From the NCBI GenBank assembly GCA_039638595.1, contig JBDIWM010000023.1, positions 1-34,217 on the forward strand: a stretch of 34,217 nt of DNA. Direction: 5' to 3'. Below the pieces are notes generated by a model. That model saw only the letters and a program-made list of their open reading frames with translations. It searched no databases and had not been told where the DNA came from. This document shows, one piece after another, positions 16,284-23,734 of the stretch. This DNA is from Atribacterota bacterium (GTDB taxonomy: Bacteria > Atribacterota > Atribacteria > Atribacterales > Caldatribacteriaceae). Positions within the stretch are counted from its first letter, which is position 1. Each line of letters starts with the position of its first letter. Both the position numbers and the translations under genes were made by a program.

Positions 16284-17543
16284 CTAGTACTTCGCCATCA
16301 CTTCCTTACTCCGGGCCACCGCATCTGCCATGGCTTTTTCTGGAGTCTTCCCTCCGGTGAGCGCCGCCTGAAGTTCCTCACTCAAAAGGAGCGAAAACTG
16401 CGAATACCAGCTCACCTGGGGACGGTCAAAAACGTAGCGGATTTGTTCTTTGGCCACTTTGATCACCTCAGGTTGCTGGGCAATGAGTTCCGGATCATCG
16501 TACAGCGATTTCCAGATGGGGAGCGCATTCTGACTGTATTTTTTCTGGACCTCGCGGCTGGCAAGATAGGTCACGTACTTCCAGGCCTCGTTCGGATACT
16601 TACTGGTATTGAGGATACTCAAACCCATTCCTCCATTACAGGTGGCACTCCGCCGTCCATCCGGAAAACCGGGAATTACTGCCAGGACTGCATCACCAGC
16701 AATCTGGGATTCTGCCGGGTCATTGGCCAGGTTATACATATAGGTCCAGTTCAGCCCAAAAGCGGCCTGCCCGGCTGAAAACACCCGGCGCACCTCTTCA
16801 TAGAAAGATTCGATACAGGCGGGGTTAAAAAGCCCCTTTTTCATATTATCCACCATAAACTGGAGAGCCTGCAGAGGTTTGCCCTGGTTCATCACCGGGT
16901 TTCCCGCTTCGTCAAAGAGCTTTCCGTCCATCGCCGAAACGTACTGTAACCACTGGATGACCACCGCTTCCCCCTGTCCCCAGGCATCGATGATGGGGTA
17001 CTCCACAATACCCTGAGCCTTCATCTTTTCGGCATACTCCATCACTTCCGGCCAGTACTGCGGTTCTTTTCCTCCGATGTCAGCGAGCATTTTCTTGTTA
17101 TAGAAGAAGTACTGCCAGTCATTGAGCCAGGGCATCCCGTACAGTCGCCCTTTATAGGTCACCGAAGAGAGAACCTCGGGAAAAATATCCTCCCGGTCTT
17201 CGGGGGCCAGCCAGTCCGTCACATCCAGTAACCACCCGGCTTCGGCAAACTCCGCCGGCCAGATGCAGTCCACGAGAATCACATCATAGGTCCCAGCCCC
17301 ACTGGCTGCCGCCACCACGATTTTATCGTGGAGTTCTTCGTAGGCTACAAAGGAGAGGTTCACCTCAATATCGGGGTTTTGTTTTAAGAATTCCTCGGTC
17401 ATCGCCCGGATATCGCTTTCCTGGTACCCCGCCTGCTTCATGAAAAGACCACTGATGGCCACCTTTCCCAGAGCCATACCCGACAGGGCAAACACCACCA
17501 TTCCTACCACGATCGCTATGGTAATCATCTTTCGCATATTCAC
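16284..17543 (-). CDS. Extracellular sugar-binding protein (family 1) of CUT1 ABC importer
   Basis: 419 residues, family 1 solute-binding protein. The frame starts GTG (17543), with ATG two codons later (17537); GAGGGAGGG precedes both. The signal peptide MRKMITIAIVVGMVVFALSGMALG has no lipobox Cys, so a soluble periplasmic protein is predicted. Characteristic segments are TEEFLKQNPDIEVNLSFVAYEELHDKIVVA, TYDVILVDCIWPAEFAEAGWLLDVT, YKGRLYGMPWLNDWQYFFYNK (the canonical YGxPxxxxxxxxxYNK patch) and NTSKYPNEAWKYVTYLAS. Several Trp/Tyr residues suit sugar stacking. The ligand cannot be deduced, but MalE/UgpB relatives bind oligosaccharides or glycerol-phosphate. First gene of the importer operon. 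Confidence 0.9.
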   Translation of the reverse strand: MNMRKMITIAIVVGMVVFALSGMALGKVAISGLFMKQAGYQESDIRAMTEEFLKQNPDIEVNLSFVAYEELHDKIVVAAASGAGTYDVILVDCIWPAEFAEAGWLLDVTDWLAPEDREDIFPEVLSSVTYKGRLYGMPWLNDWQYFFYNKKMLADIGGKEPQYWPEVMEYAEKMKAQGIVEYPIIDAWGQGEAVVIQWLQYVSAMDGKLFDEAGNPVMNQGKPLQALQFMVDNMKKGLFNPACIESFYEEVRRVFSAGQAAFGLNWTYMYNLANDPAESQIAGDAVLAVIPGFPDGRRSATCNGGMGLSILNTSKYPNEAWKYVTYLASREVQKKYSQNALPIWKSLYDDPELIAQQPEVIKVAKEQIRYVFDRPQVSWYSQFSLLLSEELQAALTGGKTPEKAMADAVARSKEVMAKY

Positions 17544-17569
17544 TCATCCCTCCCTCAAGTAATTTCTCC

Positions 17570-17605
17570 CTATTGTAGCATAAAAGGGTGAAAAATTGGT
17601 ACCAT
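17570..17605 (-). CDS. Possible 11-codon leader ORF upstream of the sugar binding-protein gene
   Basis: Minus strand: AAAAGGAGG, four bases, then an ATG at 17605 and a TAG at 17572-17570, encoding [11 protein letters not shown]. The ribosome site is nearly perfect, although nothing else in this gap is a gene. It lies 26 nt upstream of the binding-protein start and could be a leader peptide. Against it, the best promoter -10 box (17577-17572) overlaps its end, so a transcript from that box would not include it. Low confidence; a chance match is possible. Confidence 0.22.
   Translation of the reverse strand: MVPIFHPFMLQ
17572..17577 (-). promoter_or_regulatory. Extended -10 promoter candidate for the sugar importer operon
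   Basis: On the minus strand TGCTACAAT forms an extended -10 element (TG-N-TACAAT, hexamer at 17577-17572), ~28 nt before the binding-protein start. There is no convincing -35 at 17 nt, which extended -10 promoters tolerate. It is the best candidate in the 174-nt divergent gap shared with the chemoreceptor gene. Confidence 0.45.
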
Positions 17606-17717
17606 AAAGCCTCCTTTTCTTTTATCCGCGGGTATACTTCCGGACAATCCCTCCCATTTTGGCAATCTTTTTCATATCTTACTCGCCAGTATCACTTTCC
17701 CAAAAGGGGGGTTGTGT

Positions 17718-19901
17718 ATGGTAGGTTTTGGGACGCTAAAGAGTAAACTGGTTACTTTTTTCCTTCTTTTTGCCCTGGTGCCGTTTTTCGCCGTCACCTA
17801 CCTGGGTCTCACCCGTTTTCAAAGTGCACTCCTTGAACGAGAAATGGAAAATGGGAAAAACCTCACCCGGAGTGTCGCCAACACCATCGAGGCGATCTTG
17901 AACGATAACCTGGGGTACATCAAAATCCTGGCCCGGGAACTGGGCTTCATCACCTCAACCGAAGAAATAAACCGCATTCTCCGGGACTTCGCCAGTTCTA
18001 GTCCCCTCATCGCCTCGGTATCGTTCACCGACGAAAAGGGGACGCAAACTGCCGATTCCAAAGGTCTGGGAATTGGTGAGGACAAAAGCACCACCGAGTG
18101 GTTCCAGGCTTCCGGGGTAGGGAAAAAACTTTTCCTCTCCGATGTGCGCATGTCCCGGGATTTAGGGGTTTACATCCTCAACTTTAGTTCCCCGGTGTAC
18201 GACCCCCAGGGAACCTTTCGGGGGGTGGTGGCGGCCCGCCTCAACCTCGAGGAACTGTACGGGCAGCTGAGCGAAGGGGTACAAATTCAAAAAACCGGGT
18301 ACCTCTACCTCTACGACGTCAAAAATGAACGTATGACCCTTCATCCTGACCAGACGCTGATAGGAAAAAGCTTTCGGCAAGTTGATGCCAACCTTGCCTT
18401 CGTCGACCAGGCTTTAAAAGAGCAAAAAGAGGCAGCCATTCGCTACGTCTATAAAGGGGCTGAGCGAATCGTGTTTTTCCATGCTCTCAAACCCAGCGGA
18501 TTCTTTTCGGGAGAGAACTTTAAAGACTGGCGGATTGCCTCGGTGGCCCCCATGGCGGAACTCCAAGCTCCGGCCACCACCATGCTTCGCTTCATCCTTA
18601 TTTTGGCTGGGGTGGTGGTGGCGCTCATCCTGGTCTTTGCTCTACAAATCGGTTCTTCCCTTGCCAACCCCATCAGAAAAACTGCACAAGTCCTCTCCCA
18701 GGTTGCTCAAGGAAATCTGAAGACAGAGGTTTTCCAGTACCGGGGAAAAGATGAGATTGGTCAGATGGCCGAATCCCTCCAAACCATGCTCACCAACCTC
18801 CACAACCTGGTGGAGAAAACGCTCAATATCGCCTCACAGCTTGCCGCTTCCAGTGAGGAGCTCGCCTCTTCGGTGGAAGAAGTGTCCAAAGCCACCCAGG
18901 AGATCGCCAAAACCATGGGAGAAGTAGCCGAAGGGTCCACCCGCCAGGGCGAAGATTTGAACCGCAGCACCGAAAGCACCGAAAAGCTGGTCCGGGAAGC
19001 CAGGGAGGTAGAGAGTATCATCGAGCGAAACTTCTCACTCCTCACCGGAATGGAAGAGAGCTTGGTGCGAAATGGCAAAGCCATCCAGCGTATCCGGGAA
19101 GCCATGAACACCACCGAAGAGCATACTAGTCGCACTCAGAAAGAAGCTCAACACGGAAAAGAACTCCTCACCGGTCTTGTAGAGCGGGTCAACACCATCG
19201 CCAGTGTGGCCCAGGAAATCGGGGAAAGCATCACCGTGCTTGACACCCGTTCCCAGGAAATCGGAAAAATCGTGGACCTCATCACCGGGATTGCCGAACA
19301 GACTAACCTCTTAGCCCTCAACGCCGCTATTGAAGCCGCCCGGGCTGGAGAAGCCGGACGAGGATTTGCGGTGGTGGCCGAAGAGGTACGGAAACTGGCC
19401 GAAAACTCTGCCCAGGCTGCCGGACAAATTGCTCACCTAATCGGTGAAATTCAAAAAGACACCGAAAAGGCGGTGAAAAATGCCGAACGGGCTCGAACTC
19501 AGGTTACCGAAGGAACCAGAGAGAGCCAGGAAGTGGAAGGGAATTTCTCCGAGATCCTCTCAGCCATTGAAGCGGTGAACCATTCCATCCAGAATTTAGC
19601 TGAGGCCCTCACGGTGGTGGAAAAAACCCAAGAAGAAACCCAAAAAAGCGGACAGGACTTGCGGACCTCTTCGGAAGAGATCAGCCGGGCCATCAAAAAC
19701 GTCGCAGAACGAATCAGCGAAATCTCCGATCGAATGGGTTCCATTGCGGCCATCGCCGAGGAGAATGCTGCCTCAAGCGAAGAGGTCTCGGCCTCCACCG
19801 AAGAGCAGAGCGCGTCGTTAGAAGAGATCAACTCGGCCACTGAATCCTTAGCCAAAATGGCCGAAGAATTGCAGAAAACGGTGAGCGTTTTCCAGGTATA
19901 G
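17718..19901 (+). CDS. Methyl-accepting chemotaxis protein with dCache-type sensor
   Basis: 727 residues from the ATG at 17718, preceded by AAAGGGGGG; a TTG two codons earlier is also in frame. TM1 is at ~10-31. A ~250-residue periplasmic double-Cache-like sensor follows ([61 protein letters not shown]). TM2 is at ~289-313, then a HAMP linker ([19 protein letters not shown]) and a long cytoplasmic coiled coil. The signalling tip is [20 protein letters not shown] (~527-546), followed by [20 protein letters not shown], the universally conserved hairpin. Methylatable Glu/Gln-rich heptads occur on both sides. No NWxxF CheR-binding tail is present. It signals through CheA/CheW; those genes are not in the window. 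It is divergent from the sugar importer, hinting at taxis toward the imported sugar (inference). Confidence 0.93.
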   Translation: MVGFGTLKSKLVTFFLLFALVPFFAVTYLGLTRFQSALLEREMENGKNLTRSVANTIEAILNDNLGYIKILARELGFITSTEEINRILRDFASSSPLIASVSFTDEKGTQTADSKGLGIGEDKSTTEWFQASGVGKKLFLSDVRMSRDLGVYILNFSSPVYDPQGTFRGVVAARLNLEELYGQLSEGVQIQKTGYLYLYDVKNERMTLHPDQTLIGKSFRQVDANLAFVDQALKEQKEAAIRYVYKGAERIVFFHALKPSGFFSGENFKDWRIASVAPMAELQAPATTMLRFILILAGVVVALILVFALQIGSSLANPIRKTAQVLSQVAQGNLKTEVFQYRGKDEIGQMAESLQTMLTNLHNLVEKTLNIASQLAASSEELASSVEEVSKATQEIAKTMGEVAEGSTRQGEDLNRSTESTEKLVREAREVESIIERNFSLLTGMEESLVRNGKAIQRIREAMNTTEEHTSRTQKEAQHGKELLTGLVERVNTIASVAQEIGESITVLDTRSQEIGKIVDLITGIAEQTNLLALNAAIEAARAGEAGRGFAVVAEEVRKLAENSAQAAGQIAHLIGEIQKDTEKAVKNAERARTQVTEGTRESQEVEGNFSEILSAIEAVNHSIQNLAEALTVVEKTQEETQKSGQDLRTSSEEISRAIKNVAERISEISDRMGSIAAIAEENAASSEEVSASTEEQSASLEEINSATESLAKMAEELQKTVSVFQV

Positions 19902-19903
19902 TA

Positions 19904-19938
19904 TTCCTCCCCACCAGGAAAATCCTTGGTGGGAGGAA
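19904..19938 (+). terminator. Strong hairpin after the chemoreceptor gene
   Basis: TTCCTCCCCACCAGGA (19904-19919) pairs with TCCTTGGTGGGAGGAA (19923-19938) with one bulged C and one mismatch and a tiny loop, directly after the stop codon. There is no T-run, so it is a terminator-like or mRNA-stabilising hairpin rather than a classic intrinsic terminator. Its 3' arm contains GGGAGGA, which could serve as a ribosome site for the small ORF that follows. Confidence 0.55.
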
Positions 19939-20048
19939 CGTTCATTAGTAAAACAATCAAAGAGGGCAAAAACCATCGCGAAAGCTGGGGAACCATCTTC
20001 GTTCTGATGGTGATTTCCATGCCCATCGCAGCGCTTCTGGGCCACTGA
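19926..20048 (+). CDS. Possible small single-span membrane peptide
   Basis: An open frame follows the chemoreceptor and ends in TGA at 20046-20048. From a TTG at 19926 it gives 40 residues; from an ATT at 19944, placed 6 nt after GGGAGGA, it gives 35. There is no ATG at a sensible position. The protein part is a charged N-terminal segment (KTIKEGKNHRESW) followed by a hydrophobic stretch (GTIFVLMVISMPIAALLGH), as in a small membrane peptide with the N-terminus inside. The composition is protein-like, but a non-AUG start, short length and a ribosome site buried in a hairpin keep confidence low. It could also be a remnant of a longer gene. Confidence 0.3.
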   Translation: MVGGTFISKTIKEGKNHRESWGTIFVLMVISMPIAALLGH

Positions 20049-20050
20049 CC

Positions 20051-20062
20051 GGGAACGTTCCC
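20051..20062. other. Perfect 12-bp palindrome between the small ORF and manC
   Basis: GGGAACGTTCCC is a perfect dyad 7 nt downstream of the manC stop on the minus strand and 2 nt past the small ORF on the plus strand. It has no T-run on either side and its two arms directly abut, so it cannot form a normal hairpin loop. A dimeric-protein binding site or chance are both possible. Confidence 0.3.
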
Positions 20063-20069
20063 ACTCGCT

Positions 20070-21194
20070 TCAAAGATAGCGCTGCAAGCTCTCTTTCTCC
20101 CGAATCAAAGCTAAAAGGAGCTTGACCTCCTCACTCCGATCTTTGGTGGTCACAAAAATGAGGTCTTCAGCCTCGATGAGAACCAGGTCCATGACCCCCA
20201 GGCTGAAAACCAGCTTCTGAGTCACAAAGAGCGAATTTTGGGTTCCAAGGCCAAAATGGGTACCAAGCACCGTGTTTCCGCCTGAATCTTTACCTAAAGC
20301 TTCGGCCAGGGCTGGAAAAGACCCTACATCGCTCCAGGGAATATCAACCGGTATCACCAGAATTCGGGAGGATTTTTCCATCACTGCATAGTCAATGGAA
20401 ATGGAAGAAAGGTTTTCAAAAACACGCTTGAGCACCCTTGCATCACCCCAGTGGTGGCGAATTTCCTCCAGTCCCCAGAAAATCTCCGAAGCGTAATGGT
20501 GCAATTCTTCCAGAATCACATCGGCTCGAAAAAGGAACATCCCGCTATTCCAGAAATAGTTTCCCTGAGCAAGGTACATCTCGGCCACGTCTCTTGTGGG
20601 TTTTTCCCGAAACCCAAGGGCATTCCGGGCCAGAAGCGTTCCCGACTGCCGGTATTCCTTCCCACCTTCGATATACCCATAGCCGGTATGGGGACTTTTC
20701 GGAACTATACCCAGAGTTACCAGCCACTTCTCCTGCGCCAGTGCCACCCCAAACCGTAAAATTTCCCGAAAGCGTTCCTCTTCTCCCACTAGGTGGTCTG
20801 CCGGAAGGACAATCATCACCTCTTCAGGGTCTCTCCGCTCAATTGCCAGAGCCGCCAGTCCCACACAGGGGGCGGTATTCCGTCCCACTGGTTCCACAAT
20901 AATATTCCCCAAAGGAAGCTCTGGGAGCTCGTACTGCACCAGCTTTCGGTACTCTTCGGGAATCACCACGTAAATATTTTCCCAGCCCAAAAGGGGTAAA
21001 ACTCGCTCCACCGTCCGTCGCAGGAAACTTTTGCCCTCGAGAACGAAAAACTGCTTGGGCTTGGTCGCACGGCTTAAGGGCCAAAGACGTTCCCCCTTCC
21101 CCCCGGCCATGATCACCCCAACTGGCACCACCAACACCTCCTCTTTGCTTTCCAAATTGAAGTTTTCCTGCCACAAATTCAACGACTCAGTCAT
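20070..21194 (-). CDS. manC: Mannose-1-phosphate guanylyltransferase (GDP-mannose pyrophosphorylase)
   Basis: 374 residues from the ATG at 21194. Converts mannose-1-phosphate and GTP to GDP-mannose, the donor for polysaccharide, lipid or protein mannosylation. The nucleotidyltransferase signature is VIMAGGKGERLWPLSRATKP (~27-46), then EPVGRNTAP (~102-110), PADHL, GYGYIEGG, FREKP (~196-200), FWNSGMFLF and DIPWSDVGSF. Only the ~350-residue catalytic part is present; the phosphomannose-isomerase domain of bifunctional ManC/AlgA is absent. Start choice is open: GAGGAGG lies ideally before GTG codons at 21131 and 21128, giving VVPVGVIMAGG, closer to the family's usual N-terminus. The ATG at 21194 has only AGGA upstream. 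No glycosyltransferase is nearby. Confidence 0.92.
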   Translation of the reverse strand: MTESLNLWQENFNLESKEEVLVVPVGVIMAGGKGERLWPLSRATKPKQFFVLEGKSFLRRTVERVLPLLGWENIYVVIPEEYRKLVQYELPELPLGNIIVEPVGRNTAPCVGLAALAIERRDPEEVMIVLPADHLVGEEERFREILRFGVALAQEKWLVTLGIVPKSPHTGYGYIEGGKEYRQSGTLLARNALGFREKPTRDVAEMYLAQGNYFWNSGMFLFRADVILEELHHYASEIFWGLEEIRHHWGDARVLKRVFENLSSISIDYAVMEKSSRILVIPVDIPWSDVGSFPALAEALGKDSGGNTVLGTHFGLGTQNSLFVTQKLVFSLGVMDLVLIEAEDLIFVTTKDRSEEVKLLLALIREKESLQRYL

Positions 21195-21432
21195 TCAAAT
21201 CCTGTTCTCCCTCAGTGCACGAACTTTTCCCAGGCATAGAATACTTTTCTCACAGACACGAAAGCACAGCGACTCAAAACAAAAGGACAAACCCCCGCAA
21301 AGCATACACCACGGTGATAGTACCGAAACCGGAAAGGGATAAACCGGATATTTAGAGCGTGTCGATGCATCGGCCGACCGAAAGAAAAAATCAGACCTCA
21401 ACCACGGAAACCCCAAAATATCCCGGGAGTGA
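21195..21432. other. 238-nt non-coding gap between the DUF2271-like gene and manC
   Basis: No supported gene is seen. The stretch must hold the end of the DUF2271-like transcript and possibly a manC promoter, but no good -35/-10 pair was found; TATTCT (minus strand, near 21243) is the best -10 guess. It contains a dyad-rich patch, CGATGCATCG (21363-21372) running into TCGGCCGA (21370-21377), and short inverted repeats around 21313-21350 (CGGTG/CACCG and CCGG-rich). No riboswitch class that I know fits. Confidence 0.35.
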
Positions 21433-22047
21433 TCACGACCCACTCGCGGTGTACTTCGCGTTCACGTTCTTGATCATCCCCTCACGGGTACGCTCCCCAA
21501 AATACGTCACCGTGACCGGAATTTCATCCTGGCTTTCCCTACCGTAATGGAACATACCGCGGTACACCACTCGACTCGACCACAGAAGGTTGGCCTCGAG
21601 AACAAAACAGTATTCTCCTGGTACCACCAGGTTGCCCACCTCATCGTGGCCATCCCAGGTGTAAACCTGTAAACCTCCTTTGGGTGTAGCCGTGGCAATA
21701 CCATCCACCATTTCCCGTGACCACAACGAGGGGTTGGCTTTTTTGACCCACTCTGGCAAACATTCCGGGCGCTTTTCATATCCACCTCGACCGGTAAATC
21801 GGGTGACATAAATGGTTTTCACCAGATTCCCTTTCGCGTCCTCAATCCACAGGGCAAATTGATTCGAAGCGATGGTTTTCTGCCTTTCATACTCAAAAGA
21901 AATTTCCAGCACCCCCTGGCTTTTTGTGATTCCCTCACACCAGCCCTGGCAGTATCCGGGCAGTGGATTCCCCAAAAAAAGAAAGAATGTCACGAGAATG
22001 ACATGACTAAAAACCAGAAACATGCCCATGTCTTTCCAAGAAACCAC
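21433..22047 (-). CDS. Secreted DUF2271-like protein
   Basis: The frame is open from 22137, but the best start is GTG at 22047, directly behind AAAGGAGGTTTTATT. That gives 204 residues beginning VVSWKDMGMFLVFSHVIL. A hydrophobic signal segment (MFLVFSHVILVTFFLFLG) is followed by a candidate cleavage site near GYCQG. The mature part shows the DUF2271 pattern: beta-strand FALWIEDAKGNLVKTIYV, TYTWDG-like YTWDGHDEVGNLVVPGEYC and a final strand VTYFGERTREGMIKNVNAKY. DUF2271 proteins are periplasmic or exported beta-sandwich proteins, often next to redox or flavin-transfer genes; function is not established. There are three to four Cys in the mature part. The family call is from recall. Confidence 0.72.
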   Translation of the reverse strand: MVSWKDMGMFLVFSHVILVTFFLFLGNPLPGYCQGWCEGITKSQGVLEISFEYERQKTIASNQFALWIEDAKGNLVKTIYVTRFTGRGGYEKRPECLPEWVKKANPSLWSREMVDGIATATPKGGLQVYTWDGHDEVGNLVVPGEYCFVLEANLLWSSRVVYRGMFHYGRESQDEIPVTVTYFGERTREGMIKNVNAKYTASGS

Positions 22048-22368
22048 AATAAAACCTCCTTTCTTCACCGTGCTGACTATGGCCGGAAATTTCTTTCTTC
22101 CTCCATTATACCAAGCCGGGGAAAATTCCGACGGCATTTCTACGACCCAGCCAAAAGGGAAGAAGAAGCCGAAAAGAGATTTTCCCGATAAGGAAGATGG
22201 GTCCCGGCAGGCGGAGACGGAAGGGGGGTGTTCTGGTCCCTATTCCAAAACTGCGCCCGACGTCACCATGTCGCAATGTTCCCGCCAAACACTCAAAAAA
22301 CCGTATTCTACCTTTCGGGAAAATCCCGTTCATGATACACTGGAATAAAAAATCAGAAAGAGAAAACC
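22048..22368. other. 321-nt divergent intergenic region
   Basis: Between the DUF2271-like gene (minus) and the MFS gene (plus). It holds the extended -10 for the minus gene (22105-22110) and, 41 nt before the MFS start, a short perfect inverted repeat CGGGA-AAA-TCCCG (22316-22328). ATACAC near 22333-22338 may be the plus-strand -10. The middle ~170 nt is purine-rich on the plus strand, has no credible ORF and shows no RNA element that I recognise. Confidence 0.4.
22105..22110 (-). promoter_or_regulatory. Extended -10 promoter of the DUF2271-like gene
   Basis: Minus strand TGGTATAAT gives a perfect TATAAT (22110-22105) with the extended TGn element, 57 nt before the chosen GTG start. The -35 position (GTCGGA) is poor, which is acceptable for an extended -10 promoter. 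Its position downstream of codons in the longer frame supports the shorter gene start. Confidence 0.65.
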
Positions 22369-23502
22369 ATGGCTCTCCTTCTCTTATTTTTCCATTTCAT
22401 GGTGGACTTTGTGGTGTCGTTCCCAGCTCCCCTGAGCCCGTACTTCATCCACCATTACGGACTGGACGCGCGAACGGCCGCCATGAGCGTGGCCACTCTG
22501 GCTTTCACCGGGTCTCTGAGCCAGGTTCTTTTCGCTTTCCGGAGGCATGATAGACCATTCCGGCAGGCTTACCTCTCGATGAGTTTCACCCTGATTCCAC
22601 TCTTCTTCCTGGGTCTACCGGTCCCGTTTCTGGCCGTATTTTTACTCTTTTTTGCCGTCTACCTTGCGGATGGTGCCTTTCACCCTCTGGGAGCGGCTCT
22701 GGCGGGAATAAATCAGGGGGGAAAGGGGATCACCTCGTTTATCTCTGGGGGAATCCTGGGCGGAGCGCTGGGACCGGTTTTCATCACCTGGTTCGTGCCG
22801 AAATACACCCTGCTACGGCTACCATTTCTTCCTCTCTTCACTCTTTTACCCCTGAGCCTGTGGTTTTTGCGGGAAGAAAAACCCTCACTCTGCTTAGAGC
22901 GGGCCACGTTCTCCTGGCGCCTCTTTAGCCTTCTCTGGCCGATATGGTTTGTGGTGAGTAGCCGTACCTTTATTTCTTCCGTTTTTCACACGTTTGTCCC
23001 GATTGCCATGGCTGAGAAAGGGTACCCCCTTCTTTCAGGAGGGATACTCCTCTCTTCTGGAGTCCTCCTCGGGATTGCCGCCAACACCCTGGGCAACCGG
23101 CTGCGTTCCTTCCTCTCCAATGGGAAAATTAACTTGCTGTCGTTTTTGGTTCTGGGTGGGTCAGTTCTTGCCTTCACCGTGGTGCACCGGCTTTTTCTCC
23201 TCTTTTTCTTCTATATCCTGGCTGATTTCGCCACCTTCCTCACCATGAGCACCAACGTCACCGAAGCCCAGAAGTTGCTTCCCGAACATCGGGTTTTTGC
23301 CTCGTCCCTGTCGATGGGTTTTGCCTGGGCACTGGGGCACACTCTGAATCTCTTGTGGGCATCACTTTTTGGAAACCATACCTCGTTTGTGCTCCAGAGT
23401 ATCGGGCTTATCGCCCTGGGCATCACATTCACCCTCTTTTTTCTGGAGCGGGCCACGGCCCTCAGGACGGCCGAGGCTGAGTCGAAATCAACGCCGACTT
23501 GA
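22369..23502 (+). CDS. Major facilitator superfamily transporter, Fsr-like
   Basis: 377 residues with about ten to twelve hydrophobic spans and short loops, on the small side for an MFS protein (usually ~400). The N-terminus LLLLFFHFMVDFVVSFPAPLSPYF resembles the HxxxDxxxxxxPxxLP opening of fosmidomycin-resistance (Fsr)-type exporters. YLADGAFHPLGAALAG resembles their GxxxAxFHPxxxAL signature in TM4, and a central cytoplasmic loop lies at LREEKPSLCLERATFSW. Substrate unknown; an efflux role is likely by family. The start ATG has only a weak purine-rich ribosome site (GAAAGAGAAAACC). Its last 41 nt overlap, on the opposite strand, the end of the TM1266-family gene. Confidence 0.82.
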   Translation: MALLLLFFHFMVDFVVSFPAPLSPYFIHHYGLDARTAAMSVATLAFTGSLSQVLFAFRRHDRPFRQAYLSMSFTLIPLFFLGLPVPFLAVFLLFFAVYLADGAFHPLGAALAGINQGGKGITSFISGGILGGALGPVFITWFVPKYTLLRLPFLPLFTLLPLSLWFLREEKPSLCLERATFSWRLFSLLWPIWFVVSSRTFISSVFHTFVPIAMAEKGYPLLSGGILLSSGVLLGIAANTLGNRLRSFLSNGKINLLSFLVLGGSVLAFTVVHRLFLLFFFYILADFATFLTMSTNVTEAQKLLPEHRVFASSLSMGFAWALGHTLNLLWASLFGNHTSFVLQSIGLIALGITFTLFFLERATALRTAEAESKSTPT

Positions 23503-23734
23503 CCTTAACACCGGGAATAAGCCCCAGTTTCCCGGTCAAAGCACCCAGGGTATCGGTGTCGCCATCCACGATGAGTGCCACCACCGAGATGTTCTTTTCC
23601 CGATAGGGAATGCCCATCCGGCCCACGATGATTTCCCCAAATTCGGTGAGGACTTCATTGACCCGGTGAGCCTGCTTTTCCCGGTCGGTGATGATGACCC
23701 CAATCACCCCAACTCGATTCTCCATGTTCCTCAC
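23462..23734 (-). CDS. TM1266-family (iron-only hydrogenase system) regulator, ACT-like
   Basis: 90 residues, matching the small putative regulators named after Thermotoga TM1266, often encoded beside [FeFe]-hydrogenase maturation genes and having an ACT/NikR-C-like fold. Recognised by RVGVIGVIITDRE at the N-terminus, VNEVLTEFGEIIVGRMGIPY, the following ISVVALIVDGDTDTLGALTG and KLGLIPGVKVKSA. The frame starts GTG at 23734, overlapping the stop of the FGGY kinase in GTGA, with an internal ATG at 23725. It is the last gene of the Rnf operon. No hydrogenase gene is in the window, so whether it still senses hydrogenase-related signals is unknown. It lacks a DNA-binding domain. Confidence 0.88.
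   Translation of the reverse strand: MRNMENRVGVIGVIITDREKQAHRVNEVLTEFGEIIVGRMGIPYREKNISVVALIVDGDTDTLGALTGKLGLIPGVKVKSALISTQPRPS

Noticed and set aside
21270-21360. Possible cyclic-di-GMP (GEMM-type) riboswitch suggested by GCAAAGC and AAACC pieces on the plus strand
   Set aside because: The GAAA-capped hairpin and the order of conserved blocks are missing, and the strand is opposite to both flanking genes.
21195-21443. 82-codon minus-strand ORF ending just before manC
   Set aside because: Starts inside the preceding gene, has no ribosome site, and its Cys/Ser/Phe-rich composition does not look like a protein.
22048-22137. Upstream extension of the DUF2271-like gene
   Set aside because: It lacks a ribosome site and crosses the extended -10 box at 22105-22110, whereas GTG 22047 is directly behind AAAGGAGG.
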